Assembly (NCBI RefSeq): GCF_013391415.1
Contig: NZ_JACAXB010000030.1
Span: forward strand, 151,473 to 215,472
Direction of reading: 5' to 3'
DNA from: Aquitalea sp. LB_tupeE
Lineage (GTDB): Bacteria > Pseudomonadota > Gammaproteobacteria > Burkholderiales > Chromobacteriaceae
DNA: 64,000 bases
Shown here: one piece after another, positions 47,084 through 56,367 of the stretch
How positions within the stretch are numbered: position 1 is the stretch's first letter
Layout of the letters: each line of letters begins with the position of its first letter
Position numbers and translations under genes: made by a program
Notes under the pieces: model-generated
Database searches by the model: none
What the model saw: the letters and a program-made list of their open reading frames with translations, nothing else
Told to the model about the DNA's origin: nothing

Positions 47084-47302
47084 GCGTGTTCTCCTCATTT
47101 GTTGTGCTTGTGGATTGCTGTGTCTGGCAAGCCTGTCATCTGCCACCTTGTGTTGCCGTTTGCGCATGGCGCGTTTCGACGCATGCGTGGCTGATCCGCT
47201 CAGCACACTGTGCTCTGGGTGTGGTTCTGGTGGGCTTGCCAGGGGATTGGCAGAACTTGCCTGCACTACTGTTGATCAATCTGAAAGACAAACAAAGGAT
47301 GT

Positions 47303-47330
47303 TTATGTGTATTCAGAAAACGTAAAGTAA
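47303..47330. promoter_or_regulatory. possible operator in the MFS-LysR intergenic region
   Basis: The 11-mer GAAAACGTAAA (47316-47326) within a TATGTxT...GTAAAxTA context sits just before the LysR start codon. A near copy lies upstream of the alcohol dehydrogenase at 49566-49590, so both may bind the same regulator. Confidence 0.4.
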
Positions 47331-47336
47331 GCGCTT

Positions 47337-48236
47337 ATGGATACGCGTTTCTTGCAAGGTTTTGTAGCGGTGGTGGAGTGTGGTTCTATCGCCGAAGCCG
47401 CCCGCCATCTGGATTTGGCACCCACCACCCTGGCGCAGCAGCTACGGGCGCTGGAGGCTGATTTGGGTTCAACCCTGCTGACCCGTAGCGGGCGCGTGGT
47501 TAGGCCAACCGAGTCTGGCTGGCGCATTTTCAACCGGGCGCGGGAGATATTGCGCGAGGTGCGCGACTTGCGATCCGAGGCATCCGACACCTGTCTTCCA
47601 GCAGGGCCGTTGCGGCTGGGGGCTACCCCTACGGCACTTACCGGCCTGCTGCCACCGCAACTGCGCATGTGGCGGGATGGCTATGCGCACATTCCCATTT
47701 ACATCGAGCCCGGCACATCGGTCAGGTTGCTGGCACAGGTCCAATCCGGCGAGCTGGATGCCGCTGTATTGGTACACCCTGCATTTCCATTACCCAAAAC
47801 CTGTGCTTGGCGCCTGCTACGTACCGAGCCGCTGGTGCTTTTGACGCCGCGTTCGGTCATTGTCAACGACCCCTTGCTTACCCTGACGCAGTATCCCTAC
47901 ATCCGCTACGACCGGCGCGTGGTGGCCGGCAAGATGGCGGATGACTACCTGCGTAACTGCGGCGTGCGGGTGCATGCCCAGTTTGAACTGGATGGCATCG
48001 AGCTGATCGCCCAGCTGGTGGGAGAGGGCTTTGGTGTGTCTGTCCTGCCGGATTGGCCGGTAATGGGGGAGGCAGACGGGCGATTGGCACGCTGGCCCTT
48101 GCCAGAGCCCTGTCCTGCAAGGCAGGTGGGCATAGTCTGGCTGCGCAACTCGGTACGCAGCCGCTTGGTGGAGGAGTTTGTGTCCTTGTTTCCTGGCGGT
48201 GCAGCTGGCAGCACACGGCGTCTGCCTGTCGGGTGA
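47337..48236 (+). CDS. LysR-family transcriptional regulator
   Basis: A 299-aa LysR regulator. The N-terminal helix-turn-helix is at about 1-60 (FVAVVECGSIAEAARHLDLAPTTLAQQLRALE is the core region) and the effector domain follows from about 90. It is divergent from the MFS/enolase-superfamily operon, with 253 bp between, and convergent with the alcohol dehydrogenase, so it likely controls one or both. Its inducer is probably the imported acid. No strong ribosome site precedes the ATG. A 15-bp palindrome CATGGGTCACCCATG (48250-48264) follows its stop. Confidence 0.88.
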   Translation: MDTRFLQGFVAVVECGSIAEAARHLDLAPTTLAQQLRALEADLGSTLLTRSGRVVRPTESGWRIFNRAREILREVRDLRSEASDTCLPAGPLRLGATPTALTGLLPPQLRMWRDGYAHIPIYIEPGTSVRLLAQVQSGELDAAVLVHPAFPLPKTCAWRLLRTEPLVLLTPRSVIVNDPLLTLTQYPYIRYDRRVVAGKMADDYLRNCGVRVHAQFELDGIELIAQLVGEGFGVSVLPDWPVMGEADGRLARWPLPEPCPARQVGIVWLRNSVRSRLVEEFVSLFPGGAAGSTRRLPVG

Positions 48237-48306
48237 GCCGTGTTCAGGTCATGGGTCACCCATGGTCAATTGAAGCTATCCGTCGTGAAAGTGCCCGGTG
48301 TGGTGT

Positions 48307-49365
48307 TCAGTCGATTTGCAGAACCACGCGTCCCACAGGCAGGGTTCCGGCTTTCAGTTGATCCAGCGTGCGGCTGACATCATGCAGTGGACGCCGCTGC
48401 AGCGGCAAGGGCTGCAACTTGCCCGATTGCGCCAGCGCCACCAGCTCGCGCAGCTCAGCTGGTGTGCCGACATTCGAACCCAGAATGGTCAGTGCACGTT
48501 GCACCATCACCACCGTCGACATGGGAATCTCCCCGCCAAACAAGCCCAGCAGCACCAGCTTTCCCCCCTTGCGCAGCAGGCTGAGGGCCAGGCTGGCCGT
48601 ATCCGCACTGCCTACCAGGTCGATGACACCAAACAACAACCCACCGGCATGCCGGATGACGTGTTCCACCGCATCCGCCGCCTGGCTATCCACCACCGCC
48701 AGTGCACCGGCAGCCTTGGCCGCGTCCAGTTTGCCCGGGTCGATATCCAGCACGATGATGCGTTCATGGCCCAGCGCACGCAGCGCGGTGATGGTTGCCA
48801 ACCCCAGGCCGCCAGCGCCAATTACCGCCACGGTTTCTGCAGGTGGAATGGCCCCCAGTTGCTTGACTGCCGAATACGTGGTCAAGCCCGAACATGACAA
48901 GGTTGCCGCCCAGGCCGGGTCGATGCCGCTGGCATCAATCAGATAGCGCGGATGGGGAATCAGTACATGGTCGGCATACGCGCCGGGCGAGTGAATGCCG
49001 ACATAACGCGGCTGCATGCAATGGTTGTCCTGCCCTTGCTGGCAGCGTGCACAAGTACCGCAGCCAGTCCAGGGGAAAACCAGCCTGTCCTGCCCCAAGG
49101 GCACCGTACCGGCATCCGGTCCGGCCGCCAGCACAGTGCCAAATGGTTCATGGCCTAGCGTGACCGGCGGCTGCATGCCTCGTTCGCTCATGTGAAATTT
49201 CTTCCCGCCTCCCAAATCGAAATACCCGTCACGAATATGCACATCGCTGTGACACACGCCGCAAAACTTGAGCCTGAGCAATACCTGTGTCCCGGTCGGC
49301 ACCGGGGTGGCATGCTCGCGTCGTTGTAGCGGCTGGCCCCATTCGACAACATCGTAGCTATACAT
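48307..49365 (-). CDS. zinc-dependent alcohol dehydrogenase
   Basis: A 352-aa medium-chain dehydrogenase that oxidises an alcohol with NAD(P). Catalytic zinc ligands are C38 (CGVCHSD), H72 (GHE) and C158; the structural zinc is held by C102, C105, C108 and C116 (GCGTCARCQQGQDNHC). The Rossmann motif GAGGLG is at 183-188. The ATG at 49365 has AAGGAG upstream. The loop GYFDLGGGKKFHMSERG recalls the group related to Rhodopseudomonas-type and 6-hydroxycyclohexene-like dehydrogenases, but the substrate is unclear. It may belong to the neighbouring catabolic module. Confidence 0.88.
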   Translation of the reverse strand: MYSYDVVEWGQPLQRREHATPVPTGTQVLLRLKFCGVCHSDVHIRDGYFDLGGGKKFHMSERGMQPPVTLGHEPFGTVLAAGPDAGTVPLGQDRLVFPWTGCGTCARCQQGQDNHCMQPRYVGIHSPGAYADHVLIPHPRYLIDASGIDPAWAATLSCSGLTTYSAVKQLGAIPPAETVAVIGAGGLGLATITALRALGHERIIVLDIDPGKLDAAKAAGALAVVDSQAADAVEHVIRHAGGLLFGVIDLVGSADTASLALSLLRKGGKLVLLGLFGGEIPMSTVVMVQRALTILGSNVGTPAELRELVALAQSGKLQPLPLQRRPLHDVSRTLDQLKAGTLPVGRVVLQID

Positions 49366-50210
49366 GGCAAAACTCCTTGAAATGGCTGCGGTTCGGCAAG
49401 CGCGACATCCCTGGTGCCCGCAGCCCAGTGGCAGCAGCAAAGCGCTGACTGGCTACCAGTGTGGCTGGGCCAATCAGCAGCAGGAACAGGCTGGCGCGGT
49501 GAAGCAAGGATTTCAGTGATTTCGCCGCATTATTCGGTGTGTAGAGCGGCAGAAGAATGATCTGTCTATGTCTTTTGAAAACGTAAATTAGGTGTTCAGC
49601 AGCGTTAACAGAAAACGGTGGCAGCGTTGCGCCACCCTGCCATTCTTCAGGAGCGTTATCGAGCTGCTTTCAGCGAGCCATGTTGTATTGCAACAGGGTG
49701 GGCGGGCTGCATCTTGGCTTGCCGCAAGGTCTGGTGTTGAAATGGCAGGGGCTGGAGGGTTGGCCGGCCTGCTATTGGGCATGAACGCGCGTGGGTTCAC
49801 ATGCCTTGCTCGATGCTGAAAATGCAGCCGGCCACGAAGCTTGACAACTGCGCCTGGGCTGGTCAGTTTTTGCGCGGCTTGAGCTTAATCTTGCTGAAAC
49901 AGCAATTGAATATTTTTATTTCGAAGTAGTACCTGGATTTCTTATGTTGTCAGCCAAAATCCACCATCAAAACATGGCACTGCTTCAGAATCCGTATAAG
50001 TACGAACTGGACGCTGCTTCCATGAATATGGTAAAAGGACCAGTTGAAATGATCTTGGCAAGTATCTTGCTTATATAAAACGATCAATAGTTATTCATGC
50101 ATTGAATTTCTAATTAATGATTGGCGTATTGATAACATTTTCATAGGTATTGCACAGCTTGGTCATTTTCGGTTTCTCTCTATTTTCTTCAAAGCTACCT
50201 ATTTAAATCT
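49366..50210. other. 845-bp intergenic stretch upstream of ugd
   Basis: No supported gene. The left half is GC-rich with a copy of the GAAAACGTAAA motif (49577-49587) and a partial copy CAGAAAACG (49609-49617). A short inverted repeat GGTGGC/GCCACC lies at 49617-49636. From about 49880 the sequence turns clearly AT-rich (for example ATATTTTTATTT near 49908 and TTATATAAAAC near 50070). This suits a long regulatory region or leader of the polysaccharide genes. Short open frames here look random. Confidence 0.55.
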
Positions 50211-51533
50211 ATGAAAATCACAGTTATTGGTACGGGTTATGTCGGTCTGGTAACCGGCACTTGTCTGGCTGAAATGGGGAATGATGTACTTTGTCTGGAT
50301 CTGGATGTTTCCAAGATCAAGATTTTGCATGAAGGTGGTATCCCCATTCACGAAGCCGGCTTGCTGGAGATGGTGCGTCACAATGTAGAGGCCGGCCGTT
50401 TGCGTTTTACCAGTGATATTCAGCAAAGCGTGGCCTTTGGTGATTTGCAATTCATCGCGGTGGGTACCCCGCCGGATGAGGATGGCTCGGCTGACCTGAA
50501 ATATGTGCTGGCGGCTGCGCGCAACATTGCCTTGCATATGAACGATTACAAGGTGGTGATTGATAAATCCACCGTGCCAGTGGGTACGGCGGACAAGGTG
50601 AAGGCAGTCATTACCGAAACCTTGCAGCAACGTGGTGTGGATGTCGGTTTTGCCGTGGTGTCCAATCCGGAATTCCTGAAAGAGGGCGCCGCCGTTGAAG
50701 ACTTCATGCGTCCGGATCGCATTATCGTTGGTGCTGACGACGAGCGTGCCATCAAGCTGATGCGTGAATTGTATGCGCCGTTTACCCGTAATCATGACCG
50801 CATGATCGTCATGGATGTGCGCTCGGCCGAGCTGAGCAAATACGCTGCCAATGCCATGTTGGCCACCCGTATTTCATTCATGAACGAGTTGGCCAATCTG
50901 GCAGAAAAACTGGGTGCGGATATCGAGCAAGTGCGTATCGGTATTGGTTCCGATCCGCGCATCGGTTTCCACTTCCTGTATGCCGGTTGCGGTTATGGCG
51001 GTTCTTGCTTCCCCAAGGATGTGCAGGCATTGATTCGTGCGGCTGAAGAAACCGCATTGCCGCTGAAGGTGTTACAGGCAGTCGAAGAGGCCAATGATGC
51101 CCAGAAAAACGTCCTGCTCAACAAAATCAAGCATCGCTTTGGTGCAGACCTCTCCGGCAAGACTTTTGCCGTATGGGGCCTGGCATTCAAGCCAAACACC
51201 GACGATATGCGTGTGGCTCCCAGCATTGTGCTGATTGAAGGCTTGCTGGCCATGGGGGCAGAAGTCGTGGCGTATGACCCGGTGGCCATGACCGAAGCGC
51301 GTCGTGTCTTTGGCGAGCGAGCCGGTCTGCGTTATGCCGCATCGCCGTTGGCGGCTGCACAGGATAGCGATGCCCTGGCCATTGTCACCGAATGGAAGGA
51401 ATTCCGCGCTCCCAATTTTGATGCGTTGAAATCCGCGCTGAAAAATCCGGTGGTTTTTGATGGGCGCAATATGTATGTACCCGAGCAAATGCGCCAGCGT
51501 GGTTTCGAATACGACACTATTGGTCGTCAATAA
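50211..51533 (+). CDS. ugd: UDP-glucose 6-dehydrogenase
   Basis: Oxidises UDP-glucose to UDP-glucuronate with two NAD, for exopolysaccharide, capsule or modified lipid A. The 440-aa protein starts with the NAD motif GTGYVG (8-12 region); the catalytic cysteine is C266 in [10 protein letters not shown], and the STVPVGT block is at 120-126. Length is normal for the class. There is no clear ribosome site before the ATG and the preceding 300 bases are AT-rich. It heads a probable three-gene operon with a nucleotidyltransferase (43 bp) and manC (60 bp). Confidence 0.93.
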   Translation: MKITVIGTGYVGLVTGTCLAEMGNDVLCLDLDVSKIKILHEGGIPIHEAGLLEMVRHNVEAGRLRFTSDIQQSVAFGDLQFIAVGTPPDEDGSADLKYVLAAARNIALHMNDYKVVIDKSTVPVGTADKVKAVITETLQQRGVDVGFAVVSNPEFLKEGAAVEDFMRPDRIIVGADDERAIKLMRELYAPFTRNHDRMIVMDVRSAELSKYAANAMLATRISFMNELANLAEKLGADIEQVRIGIGSDPRIGFHFLYAGCGYGGSCFPKDVQALIRAAEETALPLKVLQAVEEANDAQKNVLLNKIKHRFGADLSGKTFAVWGLAFKPNTDDMRVAPSIVLIEGLLAMGAEVVAYDPVAMTEARRVFGERAGLRYAASPLAAAQDSDALAIVTEWKEFRAPNFDALKSALKNPVVFDGRNMYVPEQMRQRGFEYDTIGRQ

Positions 51534-51576
51534 ATAAGCAAATACAAATACTAATCAGCTCAAAGAAAGTCAGCAT

Positions 51577-52716
51577 ATGAAGGCCATGATTTTAGCTGCG
51601 GGCAAGGGAACCCGCGTACGCCCCCTGACCTATGATTTGCCCAAGCCGATGATCCCGATTCTGGGTAAACCGGTCATGGAGTATCTGGTAGAGCATCTGG
51701 TGCGCTATGGCGTGCAGGACATTATGGTGAATGTCAGCTATCTGCATGAAAAGATCGAGCAGTACTTTGGCGACGGCCAGCGTCTGGGGGCGCATATCGG
51801 TTATTCCTTTGAGGGCTATGTCGATGATGCCGGTGAAGTGAATCCGCATCCGGTCGGTTCCGCCGGTGGTATGCGCAAGATTCAGGATTTTGGTGGTTTC
51901 TTTGATGAAACCACGTTGGTGATTTGCGGCGACGCGCTGATTGACCTGGATATTCGTTCGGCCTTGTTCGAGCACAAGCGCAAAGGTGCCTTGGTGAGTG
52001 TGATCACCAAGGAAGTGCCACTGGAGCAAGTGTCCAGTTATGGCATTGTGGTGACCGAGGACGATGGCCGTGTGCGCTCATTCCAGGAAAAGCCGACACA
52101 GGAAGAAGCGCTGTCGCGCCTGGCCAGTACCGGTATCTATATCATGGAACCGGAAGTGCTCGATCTGATTCCCAGCGATACTTTTTTTGATATTGGTAGC
52201 GACCTGTTTCCCCTCATTGTCGAAAAAGGTCTACCTTTCTATGCCCAAAAGCGTCATTTCAACTGGATTGATATCGGCAATGTAAAAGACTTCCTCACTG
52301 TGCAGCTGGATATTCTGAGCGGTCGCGTGGCGCAAATGTATGTGCCGGGTGTGGAAGTGGCAGAGCGGGTATGGGTGGGGCTGAATACCCGTATCGACTG
52401 GGATAATGTTGAAATCCAGGGGCCGGTTTTCTTTGGTTCCGGTTGCCATGTGGAAGCCGGTGCCAAAATCGTCGGCCCGGCCTGGATTGGCCATGGCAGC
52501 CATATTTGCAAGAATACGCTGGTCGAGCGTAGCGTGCTGTTTGAATACACCCGTATTGCTGAAGGCTCCAAGGTGCAGGATGCCGTGGTGTATGGCGATT
52601 ACACTGTCAGCCATTCCGGTGAAATTAGCCATATCAGCGAGTTCAAGGATAATCTGTGGAATGACGCGCGCGATCGGCGCCTCAAGCCGCGGGTCAACAC
52701 TGACAAGACCGAATAA
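51577..52716 (+). CDS. sugar-phosphate nucleotidyltransferase (mannose-1-P guanylyltransferase-like)
   Basis: A 379-aa protein that activates a sugar 1-phosphate to an NDP-sugar. The nucleotide-binding signature AAGKGTRVRPLT is at 7-18, PKPMIPILGKP follows, the metal aspartate lies in CGDALIDLD, and the product-binding EKP is near 174. The C-terminal third carries a left-handed-helix-like acyltransferase-type repeat (about 265-355, with VWVGLNT, HVEAGAKIVG, WIGHGSHI). Such two-domain proteins are GDP-mannose or glucose-1-phosphate-type pyrophosphorylases; the base and sugar used are not settled. It sits between ugd and manC. Confidence 0.8.
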   Translation: MKAMILAAGKGTRVRPLTYDLPKPMIPILGKPVMEYLVEHLVRYGVQDIMVNVSYLHEKIEQYFGDGQRLGAHIGYSFEGYVDDAGEVNPHPVGSAGGMRKIQDFGGFFDETTLVICGDALIDLDIRSALFEHKRKGALVSVITKEVPLEQVSSYGIVVTEDDGRVRSFQEKPTQEEALSRLASTGIYIMEPEVLDLIPSDTFFDIGSDLFPLIVEKGLPFYAQKRHFNWIDIGNVKDFLTVQLDILSGRVAQMYVPGVEVAERVWVGLNTRIDWDNVEIQGPVFFGSGCHVEAGAKIVGPAWIGHGSHICKNTLVERSVLFEYTRIAEGSKVQDAVVYGDYTVSHSGEISHISEFKDNLWNDARDRRLKPRVNTDKTE

Positions 52717-52776
52717 TCATCTGGCAGGGGGCCATCATGTGCTTGGCTCCCCGCACATTTTGTTAAAGAAGACCTG

Positions 52777-54177
52777 ATGAAAATCACCCCCGTTATTTTG
52801 TGTGGCGGCAGTGGTACTCGTTTGTGGCCATTGTCACGCAGCAGCTTTCCCAAGCAATTTCTGGAGCTTGCCGATGGCGAATCCCTGCTGCAAGCCACCT
52901 TGCGTCGTTTGCCTGCTGGTGCCAGTGAAGCGCTGATCATCTCCAATGCCGAGCATCGTTTCCTGGTGGCCGAGCAGTGCAAGTCACAGCCGGATGCCAC
53001 GGTAGTGTTGGAGCCGGTGGCGCGTAACACTGCGCCGGCCATTGCTGCCGCTGCCTTTATCGCCCACCAGCGCGACCCGGACGCCGTGATGCTGGTATTA
53101 CCCAGCGACCACCTGATTCGGGATACGGCAGCCTTCCATGCTGCAGTTGAGGCTGCTTATCCGTCAGCCCTGGCTGGCAAGATCGTCACTTTCGGCATCG
53201 TTCCGGATCAGCCCAATACCGGCTACGGTTACATTCAGCGTGGTGCTGCGCTGGCTGGCGATGTGTATGCGGTACAGCGTTTTGTGGAAAAACCGGATCA
53301 CGACAATGCAGTGCGCATGATTGATTCTGGTGATTACTACTGGAACAGCGGCATGTTCCTGCTCAAGGCCAGTACCTATCTGGATGAACTGGCACGGTTC
53401 CAGCCGCAAATGCATGCGCAGGCTGAACAATCGGTGTTGCAGGCTAGTCGGGATCTGGATTTTTTACGTTTGGACCCGACCGCTTTTGCCGCTTGCCCCA
53501 GCGATTCCATCGACTATGCCGTGATGGAGCGTACTGCCAGTGCGGCGGTGGTGGCTTCTGATTTTGGCTGGAGCGATATCGGCTCGTGGACTTCCCTGGC
53601 TGAATCGCTGCCGAGCGATGCACAAGGCAATGTCTTGCGTGGCGATGTGGTGCTGGATGACAGCCGTAATTGCCTGGTGATGGGCAATCATCGTCTGGTG
53701 ACGGCCACGGGTGTGGAAGATCTCATCATCATCGAGACTTCCGACGCGGTACTGGTGGCGCACAAGGACAAGTCGCAATCGGTGAAGAAAATCGTGGAGC
53801 AGCTGCAAAAGCAGCAGCGTGCAGAAGCGCATCTGCACCGTCAGGTGTATCGCCCCTGGGGTACTTACCAAGGCGTGGATGATGGCGACCGCTACCAGGT
53901 GAAGCGCATTACCGTGAAGCCGGGTGCATCGTTGTCGCTGCAAATGCACCATCACCGTGCCGAGCACTGGATTGTGGTGAAGGGAACCGCCCGCGTCACC
54001 TGCGGCGACAAGGTCAGCCTGCTGACGGAAAACCAGTCTACTTATATCCCGCTGGGTGAGGTGCATCGTCTGGAAAACCCCGGCAAGGTGATGCTGGAGC
54101 TGATTGAAGTACAGTCCGGTTCCTATCTGGGCGAAGACGATATCGTACGCTTTGAGGATACCTACGGGCGTCACTGA
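52777..54177 (+). CDS. cpsB: mannose-1-phosphate guanylyltransferase / mannose-6-phosphate isomerase
   Basis: Bifunctional type II enzyme (466 aa) that makes GDP-mannose for extracellular polysaccharide. The pyrophosphorylase domain starts with CGGSGTRLWPLSR (9-21) and PKQFLEL; FVEKPD is in the middle. The C-terminal cupin (about 350-466) holds the metal histidines in MHHHRAEHW (390-398) and the tail IVRFEDTYGR typical of ManC/CpsB/AlgA. It ends at a long bidirectional terminator. With ugd it supplies UDP-glucuronate and GDP-mannose, but no glycosyltransferases are in view. manC is an alternative symbol. Confidence 0.92.
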   Translation: MKITPVILCGGSGTRLWPLSRSSFPKQFLELADGESLLQATLRRLPAGASEALIISNAEHRFLVAEQCKSQPDATVVLEPVARNTAPAIAAAAFIAHQRDPDAVMLVLPSDHLIRDTAAFHAAVEAAYPSALAGKIVTFGIVPDQPNTGYGYIQRGAALAGDVYAVQRFVEKPDHDNAVRMIDSGDYYWNSGMFLLKASTYLDELARFQPQMHAQAEQSVLQASRDLDFLRLDPTAFAACPSDSIDYAVMERTASAAVVASDFGWSDIGSWTSLAESLPSDAQGNVLRGDVVLDDSRNCLVMGNHRLVTATGVEDLIIIETSDAVLVAHKDKSQSVKKIVEQLQKQQRAEAHLHRQVYRPWGTYQGVDDGDRYQVKRITVKPGASLSLQMHHHRAEHWIVVKGTARVTCGDKVSLLTENQSTYIPLGEVHRLENPGKVMLELIEVQSGSYLGEDDIVRFEDTYGRH

Positions 54178-54212
54178 TGTAGTGGGCCGATCATTAACGG
54201 ACCGGACAAAAG

Positions 54213-54245
54213 AAAACCCTGCAATCGTGAGATTGCAGGGTTTTT
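54213..54245. terminator. bidirectional terminator between cpsB and pta
   Basis: Perfect 14-bp stem (54213-54226 and 54231-54244) with a GTGA loop; A-run on the left and T-run on the right serve both convergent genes. Confidence 0.93.
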
Positions 54246-54263
54246 CGTCACAGCAAGCCGTGC

Positions 54264-56342
54264 TTAACGTTTGTCCGCCTGAATGGCCGTCAGGGCGATG
54301 GTGTAGACAATGTCGTCCACCAGCGCGCCGCGCGACAGGTCGTTCACCGGCTTGCGCAGGCCTTGCAGCATGGGGCCGACGCTGACTACGCCAGCCGAGC
54401 GCTGTACCGCCTTGTAGGTGGTGTTGCCGGTGTTGAGGTCCGGGAACACAAACACGGTGGCACGACCGGCTACGGTGCTGTCCGGGGCTTTTTGGCGACC
54501 GACGGATTCCACGCTGGCGGCGTCGTATTGCATCGGGCCGTCGATTTCCAGATCCGGGCGCTTCTCCTTGGCAATACGGGTGGCTTCGCGGACCTTTTCG
54601 ACGTCCGAACCGCTGCCGGAGCTACCGGTGGAATAGGAAATCATCGCTACGCGCGGCGGAATGCCAAAGGCGGCGGCGGAGTCGGCTGACTGGATGGCAA
54701 TGTCGGCCAAGTCTTCGGCGGTCGGGTCCGGGTTGACCGCACAGTCCCCATAAACCAGCACCTGTTCCGGCATCAGCATGAAGAACACGCTGGAAACCAG
54801 CTTGGCTTCCGGTGCGGTCTTGATCAGCTGCAGGGCAGGGCGGATGGTGTTGGCGGTGGTGTGTACCGCGCCGGATACCAGACCGTCCACTTCGCCCAAG
54901 GCTAGCATCATGGTGCCCAGCACCACATTGTCTTCCAGCTGCTGTTCGGCCATCGGCGCGTTCAGGCCCTTGCCCTTGCGCAGTTCCACCATGGGCTGGA
55001 TGTAGTTGCCGCGAACTTCATTGGGATCGAGGATTTCAATCGAAGCGGGCAGGGTGACGCCCTGGGCTTCGGCAATCTGTTCGATCTCGGCGCGGTTGCC
55101 AATCAGCACGCAATGGGCAATGCCCTTTTCCTGGCAGATGGCGGCAGCCTTGACGGTGCGCGGCTCGTTGCCTTCCGGCAGGACGATGCGCTTGCCGGCG
55201 CGGCGTGCTTTTTCCATCAGCTGGTAGCGGAAGGCCGGTGGCGGCATGCGGTGTTCGCGCGGCGCGCCCACATTGCGCTTGAGCTTGTCGGCGTCCAGAT
55301 GCTCGGCCACGAAGTCGATCACCCGTTCCATGCGCTCCAGGTCGTCCGCCGGCACCTGACGGCTCATATTGCTGAGGAAGCTGGCGGTTTCGAAGGTGTT
55401 ATGCGTGGTGGACATCACTGGCAGGCCGCTGGTGAAGGCCTGATGGCACAGTTGCTGGATGCGCGGATCTGGCAGTGAGTCGCAGGTCAGCAGCAGGCCG
55501 GCCAGCGGTACGCCGTTCATGGCGGCCATGGAAGTGCCCAGTACGATGTCTTCGCGATCGCCGGCGGTGACAATCAGCGCACCGGGCTTGAGCAGATGCA
55601 CCACATTGGGCACGGTGCGGGCGGTGACCGCCATGCTGCGCACGCGGCGACGGCTGATCTGCCCGGCATGCAGCACGCGCGCTTGCAAGTAGTGGGCCAC
55701 ATCCAGCGTGCGCGGGGCCAGCAGCTCCGGCTCGCTGGGGATGGCGCCAATCATCGGCAAACGGTTTTTGTGCAGCAGGTTGCCGGCTTCCTGTATTTCC
55801 ATCGCCAGTTGCTGGGCGTCCTGCTCTTTGGACAGGCGGTTCAGAATATAACCCGCCACATGGCCGGGCTGGGCGCCAAAGGCTTGTACGCTCAGCTCCA
55901 GTTGCTCGGCAATTTCATGGCTGGCCAGCTTGTCGGCCGCGGTCACCAGAATGGTTTGCGCTTGCAGGTTACGGGCAATCTTGGTGTTGAGGAAGGTGGA
56001 GAACACCTGCTTCTGGTCGGGCACCAGGCCTTCCACAATCATCAGGTCCACATTGTGCGAGGCTTGCTGGTACAGCGAGACCACCTCTTCCATCAACTGG
56101 TCGATTTCACCTTGCGACAGCAGGTGTTCCACCCGTTCCATCGCCAGCGGTTCCGGCGGGTTCAGATGGCAGATGGCGCGGGCAAAGTGGGTGGAACGCT
56201 CTGGCGAGCTGTCCGCCCCTTGGGCGATGGGTTTGACAAAACCCACGCGCAGGCCGGATTGCTCCAGCGCGCGGATCATGCCCAGCGCTACCGAGGTGAG
56301 TCCGGCATCAAAGCCGGTCGGTGCCAGGAAAAAAGTATGCAT
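54264..56342 (-). CDS. pta: phosphate acetyltransferase (long form)
   Basis: Interconverts acetyl-CoA and acetyl phosphate. The 692-aa protein is the long, three-domain type: a P-loop dethiobiotin-synthetase-like domain (about 1-220, start HTFFLAPTGFDAGLTSV, with the usual glycine-rich loop altered), a DRTGG domain (about 210-330) and the catalytic PTA domain (about 365-690) containing VLPEGNEPRTVKAA and SYSTGSSGSG. The ATG at 56342 removes 22 non-family residues of a longer frame. It lies 25 bp after ackA on the same strand, the usual acetate overflow pair. Confidence 0.94.
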   Translation of the reverse strand: MHTFFLAPTGFDAGLTSVALGMIRALEQSGLRVGFVKPIAQGADSSPERSTHFARAICHLNPPEPLAMERVEHLLSQGEIDQLMEEVVSLYQQASHNVDLMIVEGLVPDQKQVFSTFLNTKIARNLQAQTILVTAADKLASHEIAEQLELSVQAFGAQPGHVAGYILNRLSKEQDAQQLAMEIQEAGNLLHKNRLPMIGAIPSEPELLAPRTLDVAHYLQARVLHAGQISRRRVRSMAVTARTVPNVVHLLKPGALIVTAGDREDIVLGTSMAAMNGVPLAGLLLTCDSLPDPRIQQLCHQAFTSGLPVMSTTHNTFETASFLSNMSRQVPADDLERMERVIDFVAEHLDADKLKRNVGAPREHRMPPPAFRYQLMEKARRAGKRIVLPEGNEPRTVKAAAICQEKGIAHCVLIGNRAEIEQIAEAQGVTLPASIEILDPNEVRGNYIQPMVELRKGKGLNAPMAEQQLEDNVVLGTMMLALGEVDGLVSGAVHTTANTIRPALQLIKTAPEAKLVSSVFFMLMPEQVLVYGDCAVNPDPTAEDLADIAIQSADSAAAFGIPPRVAMISYSTGSSGSGSDVEKVREATRIAKEKRPDLEIDGPMQYDAASVESVGRQKAPDSTVAGRATVFVFPDLNTGNTTYKAVQRSAGVVSVGPMLQGLRKPVNDLSRGALVDDIVYTIALTAIQADKR

Positions 56343-56367
56343 GCTTCGGACTCTTTCTTGGGCTGCC

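Noticed and set aside
49592..49819. A 75-codon plus-strand open frame upstream of ugd
   Set aside because: Overlaps the inverted repeat and regulatory-looking region, with no ribosome site or family resemblance.
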